From NCBI GenBank assembly GCA_016190545.1, contig JACPQI010000019.1:1-15794 (forward strand): a stretch of 15,794 bases of DNA, given 5' to 3'. Origin of the DNA: Chloroflexota bacterium (GTDB taxonomy: Bacteria > Chloroflexota > Dehalococcoidia > SHYB01 > JACPQI01). Shown here in pieces: positions 12,375-15,794 of this stretch; position 1 is the stretch's first letter, and every line of letters starts with the position of its first letter. Position numbers and translations under genes: made by a program. The notes under the pieces are model-generated. The model worked only from the letters and a program-made list of their open reading frames with translations. It made no database searches and was not told the DNA's origin.

Positions 12375-14804
12375 TTATGCCGTGGGGCTATTGATTCGAA
12401 AGCCCAAGCGCCGCCCGAGAGCGGGAAAGGAGCGCTGCCACGCTTGGGCCTTTTCGTCATCGTGTTGGGCCGCCTCGTCCAATGTCTGCCATACCTCGTA
12501 GTAGACATTCTGCGCCTGCCACAAGTCCACACTGAAGGGGAGCGACTGGATGAGCTCCACGAGTCGCTCCAGCTGTTGCACGGGGTCAGGGTCTCCGGGC
12601 GTGGCGCGCAGTGCGTCCAGCAGCCGCTCCACCGTCTGGCCGAGCGCGTAGGCGATGCCCGCTTTGTCCAATTCAACTCCTACCAGGTGCGCCTCGCCGA
12701 GCAGCCCACGTACCTGATTGACATCAAACTCCGGCTCCAGAACTGCCCGGCGCAGGTCCGTATTGAGGACGAACTCTGCAGCCGCTTGGAAGGCTGGTGG
12801 CGCCGATATGCCTACGTCCCGCAAGAACCGCATCAAGGGAGCATGGTGCTGGTAGAGCTGGCGCTGGACCCCCTCCGCTTCCGCCAACGAGTCGCTCAGG
12901 ACCTGACGCAGCACCTTCCGCTGCTCATCCCGAAACAAAGACTTGAGCGAATAGGTGAGGTACTGAAAGTGACTGTCCAGCAGCCGCAGCGTGGCGGGAA
13001 GGTCGGCACGTGAGAAACTGGCGGTCACCTCCTGCGCCATTCGCTGGTATTCCTCTTGCCCGGAGAACGCGCGCACGCCGCCGCTTAGATTGTGGTCGCC
13101 CAGGTGGAGGACGCCGAAGCTAAAGTCCCCCGACTCCTGGGTGATCGTGCACGTCACGCGCGCCAGCCCCACGGCCATCGTAGCCTTGCCGGCTTCCAGG
13201 GACGAATATGCCTGTCTTTCGACCTGATAGCAGAACACCCTGGTCTGTGCACCGTAGGCCTCGAAGAGAGAGCTCACGGCATAGTGAGCGACAACCTTCG
13301 GGAGGTCGATCATCGCCGGCCGCACCTTCGTTTCATACAGGTACCGGCCGTCTCGCTGTTCAGCAACGTTGCTCTTGGCCCGCTCAAGCAACTGGAGAAA
13401 TCGCTCCTCGATACCGTCGCCGCCAAGCTGCTGGGCCAGTTGCACTGCACGGCCTGCATATTGCAGCACCTGCGCCGTTTCGATGCCGGAGAGGTCGTCG
13501 AAGAACCAACCGCAGCTCGTATGCATGAGCATAGCGTGGCGCTGCATCTCCAGCAGCTTCAGGGCCTGCACCTTTTCCTGTCCCGTCAAAGGGTGGCGCG
13601 CGTGCCGTTCAAAGAAGTCGGCTACTGTTTTGGGAGACCGGTCCAGCACCACCTGGATATACTCATCGCGGGCTTGCCATGGGTCCCGGAGCAGGGGGTT
13701 TGCATGTTGCTCATAGCGTGGCGCAAGCTCATTCCGCAGCCAGTCCAGGGCCTCCCGCAGAGGCGCCCGCCACCTCTGCTTCCAGGAAGGATTGTGGCCG
13801 GTATTGCAGCCGCAGTCGCTCCGCCAGCGCTCCACGCCGTGGGCGCAACTCCACGATGTGTTCTCGATAATGCCCACTTCATGAGTCGGAGGACAGTGAT
13901 CAAGATACTCGCCATAGTTGGTGAGGCGGGATACCTGGTGCGATTCGATATGCGCGAGGGCGTAGGACAGCGCCATTTCGCCGAAGCGATGGTGGTGCCC
14001 GTAGGTTTCACCGTCCGTCGCGATATGCACCAATTGCGGCCAGGGCCGCGCCTCGGAGAAAGCGCCCCACAGCCGGCTGCTAAAGGCGTCCCCGCTGGAC
14101 AGCAATTGCTCGAAGGCCACCGCCTGGGAAACAGCGCCATCGTAGAAGAACACGGCGATGGCGCGGCCGGAGGGCAACCACAGCCGATAGGCCATGGTCG
14201 GGTCGACGCGCCCGCCGGTCACATCCTGCCAGGCGCCGTCGCCGAGGGGCCGCACACGGGCCGCCTGGTGCGGGGCGAGAATGGTGAAGGCGATGCCGTG
14301 CTCAGCCAGGATATCCAGCGTCTCCAGGTCCACTGCCGTCTCTGGCAGCCACATACCCTCCGGCTTTCTGCCGAACCGGTGCTCAAAGTCTTTGATGCCC
14401 CATACCACCTGGGTGCTCTTGTCACGCCGCTGGGCCAGCGGCATGATGATGTGGTTATAGGCCTGGGCCATAGCTGAGCCGTGGCCGGAGAATTGTTCCC
14501 GGCTTTGACGATCGGCGCTGAGAATCGCCTGGTAGGTCTGGGGCGCGCTGTTCTCCATCCAGGACAACAGCGTGGGGCCGAAGTCGAAGCTGGTCTTGGC
14601 GTAGTTGTTCATGATGTGCACGATGCGGTTTTGCCCGTCCAAGATACGGGACGCGGCGTTGGGCGCGTAGGCCTCGTAGGTGACGCGGGCGTTCCAATCG
14701 TGGTACGGGTAAGCGGAGTCCTGCAGCTCGATGCTCTCCAACCAGGGGTTCTCTCGTGGCGGCTGGTAGAAATGGCCGTGAATGCAGATGTAGCGTTCGG
14801 GCAT
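12375..14804 (-). CDS. Glycoside hydrolase family 57 protein with DUF3536 domain, 809 aa
   Basis: This is an alpha-glucan-active enzyme (amylase, glucanotransferase or debranching type) probably working on cytoplasmic glycogen. The catalytic barrel occupies about residues 1-300. It starts with RYICIHGHFYQPPRENPWLE; the GH57 region with EGMWLPETAVD carries Glu155 as likely nucleophile; IATDGETYGHHHRFGE carries Asp264 as likely acid/base. A Cys-rich turn WSCAHGVERWRSDCGCNTGHNPSWKQRWR follows, and the C-terminal half, to about 735, matches the DUF3536 type. ATG 14804 lies two bases after the glgB stop and opens the conserved N-terminus. ATG 14822 is an alternative overlapping glgB. It is last in the glgB operon and convergent with corA. 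Exact specificity is unknown. Confidence 0.88.
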   Translation of the reverse strand: MPERYICIHGHFYQPPRENPWLESIELQDSAYPYHDWNARVTYEAYAPNAASRILDGQNRIVHIMNNYAKTSFDFGPTLLSWMENSAPQTYQAILSADRQSREQFSGHGSAMAQAYNHIIMPLAQRRDKSTQVVWGIKDFEHRFGRKPEGMWLPETAVDLETLDILAEHGIAFTILAPHQAARVRPLGDGAWQDVTGGRVDPTMAYRLWLPSGRAIAVFFYDGAVSQAVAFEQLLSSGDAFSSRLWGAFSEARPWPQLVHIATDGETYGHHHRFGEMALSYALAHIESHQVSRLTNYGEYLDHCPPTHEVGIIENTSWSCAHGVERWRSDCGCNTGHNPSWKQRWRAPLREALDWLRNELAPRYEQHANPLLRDPWQARDEYIQVVLDRSPKTVADFFERHARHPLTGQEKVQALKLLEMQRHAMLMHTSCGWFFDDLSGIETAQVLQYAGRAVQLAQQLGGDGIEERFLQLLERAKSNVAEQRDGRYLYETKVRPAMIDLPKVVAHYAVSSLFEAYGAQTRVFCYQVERQAYSSLEAGKATMAVGLARVTCTITQESGDFSFGVLHLGDHNLSGGVRAFSGQEEYQRMAQEVTASFSRADLPATLRLLDSHFQYLTYSLKSLFRDEQRKVLRQVLSDSLAEAEGVQRQLYQHHAPLMRFLRDVGISAPPAFQAAAEFVLNTDLRRAVLEPEFDVNQVRGLLGEAHLVGVELDKAGIAYALGQTVERLLDALRATPGDPDPVQQLERLVELIQSLPFSVDLWQAQNVYYEVWQTLDEAAQHDDEKAQAWQRSFPALGRRLGFRINSPTA

Positions 14805-14806
14805 GG

Positions 14807-15794
14807 TCAGCGTCTTTCCCATCTAAAAAAAACCGCTGCCAATGGCGGCAGCATCACCTCGAGGGAGTAAGGGTGGCCGTGAAATGCAACGCGTGTTGTG
14901 GAGACACCACCCTTATTGCTGTGGCCGCTGCCGCCGAAGGTCGGGTCGTCACTATTCAGCGCCTCCCGCCACATCCCCTCACGCGGAACACCGAGGCGGT
15001 ACCCTTGGCGTGGCACAGGCGTGAAGTTGCAGGCGACCAGCACCACGTTCTGGGCTGTTTTCGCCTTCCGGATAAAGCTGAGGGTGCTCTGCTGGGTGTC
15101 GTTGCAGTCTATCCACTCGAAACCGTTAGGGTCGGAGTCCATCTGGTGGAGGGCGGGCTCAGCGGAGTAGAGCTTGTTGAGCGCGGTCACCCAGCGTTCT
15201 ATCCCGCTGTGCGGCGCATACTGCAGCAGGTGCCAGTCCAGGCTCTGGTCGTGGTCCCACTGCCGCCTCTGGCCGAACTCGCCACCCATGAACAGCAGCT
15301 TCTTGCCGGGCTGGCCGTACATGTAGCCGAGCAGCAGGCGCAGGTTGGCGAAGCGCTGCCAGTCATCGCCCGGCATCTGCTCTAGCAACGAGCCCTTGCC
15401 GTGCACCACTTCGTCATGGGACAGCGGCAGCACGAAATTCTCGGCAAAGGCGTACACCATGCGGAACGCCAGCTCATGATGATGGTATGTGCGATGCACA
15501 GGGTCGCGCCTCAGGTAGTGGAGCGTATCGTGCATCCAGCCCATATCCCACTTGAGGCCAAAGCCAAGGCCGCCTATGGACGTGGGCCTGGAAACCATAG
15601 GCCAGGCCGTGGACTCTTCGGCGAAGGTCTGGACATCCGGATGTCTTCTGTAGATTTCCTCATTGCACCGGCGCAGGAACGCTATAGCCTCCAGGTTCTC
15701 GCGGCCTCCGTACTCATTGGGGAGCCACTCGCCCTCTTTTCGGGAGTAGTCCAGGTACAGCATGGACGCGACGCCGTCCACCCTCAGGCCGTCG
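14807..15794 (-). CDS. glgB: 1,4-alpha-glucan branching enzyme, C-terminal part (5' end outside window)
   Basis: This is a GH13 glycogen branching enzyme. The open frame runs off the right edge. The first visible residues, [18 protein letters not shown], hold the catalytic nucleophile Asp within RVDG. Glu in FAEESTAWP is the acid/base. [22 protein letters not shown] contains the HD pair of the stabilising motif. Family segments [25 protein letters not shown] and DWHLLQY follow, and the protein ends [14 protein letters not shown], the usual C-terminal all-beta domain. The apparent start at 15781 is an internal GTG, not the real start. The end overlaps or abuts the GH57 start. It makes alpha-1,6 branches in glycogen and should work with the phosphorylase at 5527-7254. 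Confidence 0.95.
   Translation of the reverse strand, partial: DGLRVDGVASMLYLDYSRKEGEWLPNEYGGRENLEAIAFLRRCNEEIYRRHPDVQTFAEESTAWPMVSRPTSIGGLGFGLKWDMGWMHDTLHYLRRDPVHRTYHHHELAFRMVYAFAENFVLPLSHDEVVHGKGSLLEQMPGDDWQRFANLRLLLGYMYGQPGKKLLFMGGEFGQRRQWDHDQSLDWHLLQYAPHSGIERWVTALNKLYSAEPALHQMDSDPNGFEWIDCNDTQQSTLSFIRKAKTAQNVVLVACNFTPVPRQGYRLGVPREGMWREALNSDDPTFGGSGHSNKGGVSTTRVAFHGHPYSLEVMLPPLAAVFFRWERR

Noticed and set aside
13092..14477. Long 461-codon plus-strand open frame inside the GH57 gene
   Set aside because: It is antisense to a well-supported enzyme gene, shows no family motif, and is the usual shadow frame in GC-rich DNA.
14809..14832. Eight-T run at the glgB 3' end (A8 at 14825-14832 on plus strand), a possible slippage site fusing GlgB to the GH57 protein by a -1 shift
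   Set aside because: The GH57 frame has a TAG (14823-14825, minus strand) immediately before its ATG at 14822, so a -1 shift in the run would terminate at once instead of making a fusion.

Overview
The window looks like a bacterial chromosome segment with high GC (roughly 60% by eye), densely packed with ordinary-length genes. There are no rRNA, tRNA, CRISPR or transposase genes. The mix of a luciferase-like flavin monooxygenase, a crotonase with a family III CoA-transferase, an F420/FMN split-barrel protein, a short alpha-glucan phosphorylase and a GH57/DUF3536 protein suggests a Chloroflexota member, perhaps near Dehalococcoidia/SAR202. That placement is inference from gene content only.

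Layout. (1) Bases 1-2741, plus strand: the 3' part of a luciferase-like monooxygenase, a crotonase and a CaiB/BaiF CoA-transferase. The last two overlap by ATGA, so this reads as one catabolic or acyl-CoA operon. (2) 2755-4667, plus: a three-domain persulfide dioxygenase-like MBL-rhodanese-rhodanese protein (CstB type), preceded by a perfect hairpin that buries its Shine-Dalgarno, and then a small VOC-fold protein. (3) 4790-5197, minus: a PPOX split-barrel protein. (4) 5527-7254, plus: a short GT35 alpha-glucan phosphorylase. (5) 7251-10364, minus: a complete zinc uptake locus transcribed zur > znuA > znuC > znuB. It has a near-consensus sigma-70 promoter ahead of zur and two matching 15-bp palindromes, one before zur and one before znuA, which are the best candidates for Zur operators. 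(6) 10671-12373, plus: a SnoaL/NTF2-like protein with its own promoter, then a CorA divalent-metal transporter with a leader inverted repeat. (7) 12375-15794, minus: glgB (its 5' end lies outside the window) followed by a GH57/DUF3536 glucan-active protein.

How the genes fit together. Glycogen branching enzyme, the GH57 protein and the phosphorylase form a storage-glucan set split over two loci. The zinc locus is a self-contained homeostasis circuit: a Fur-family sensor, a lipoprotein binding protein with three candidate His ligands, an ATPase and a permease. The MBL-rhodanese protein points to persulfide/sulfide detoxification.

The strongest signals outside the genes are the paired Zur-box-like palindromes and the zur promoter, which also fixes the zur start. 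Next come the SD-sequestering hairpin before the persulfide dioxygenase and the missing second catalytic glutamate in the crotonase. I see no clear evidence for a wholly new multi-gene system here.
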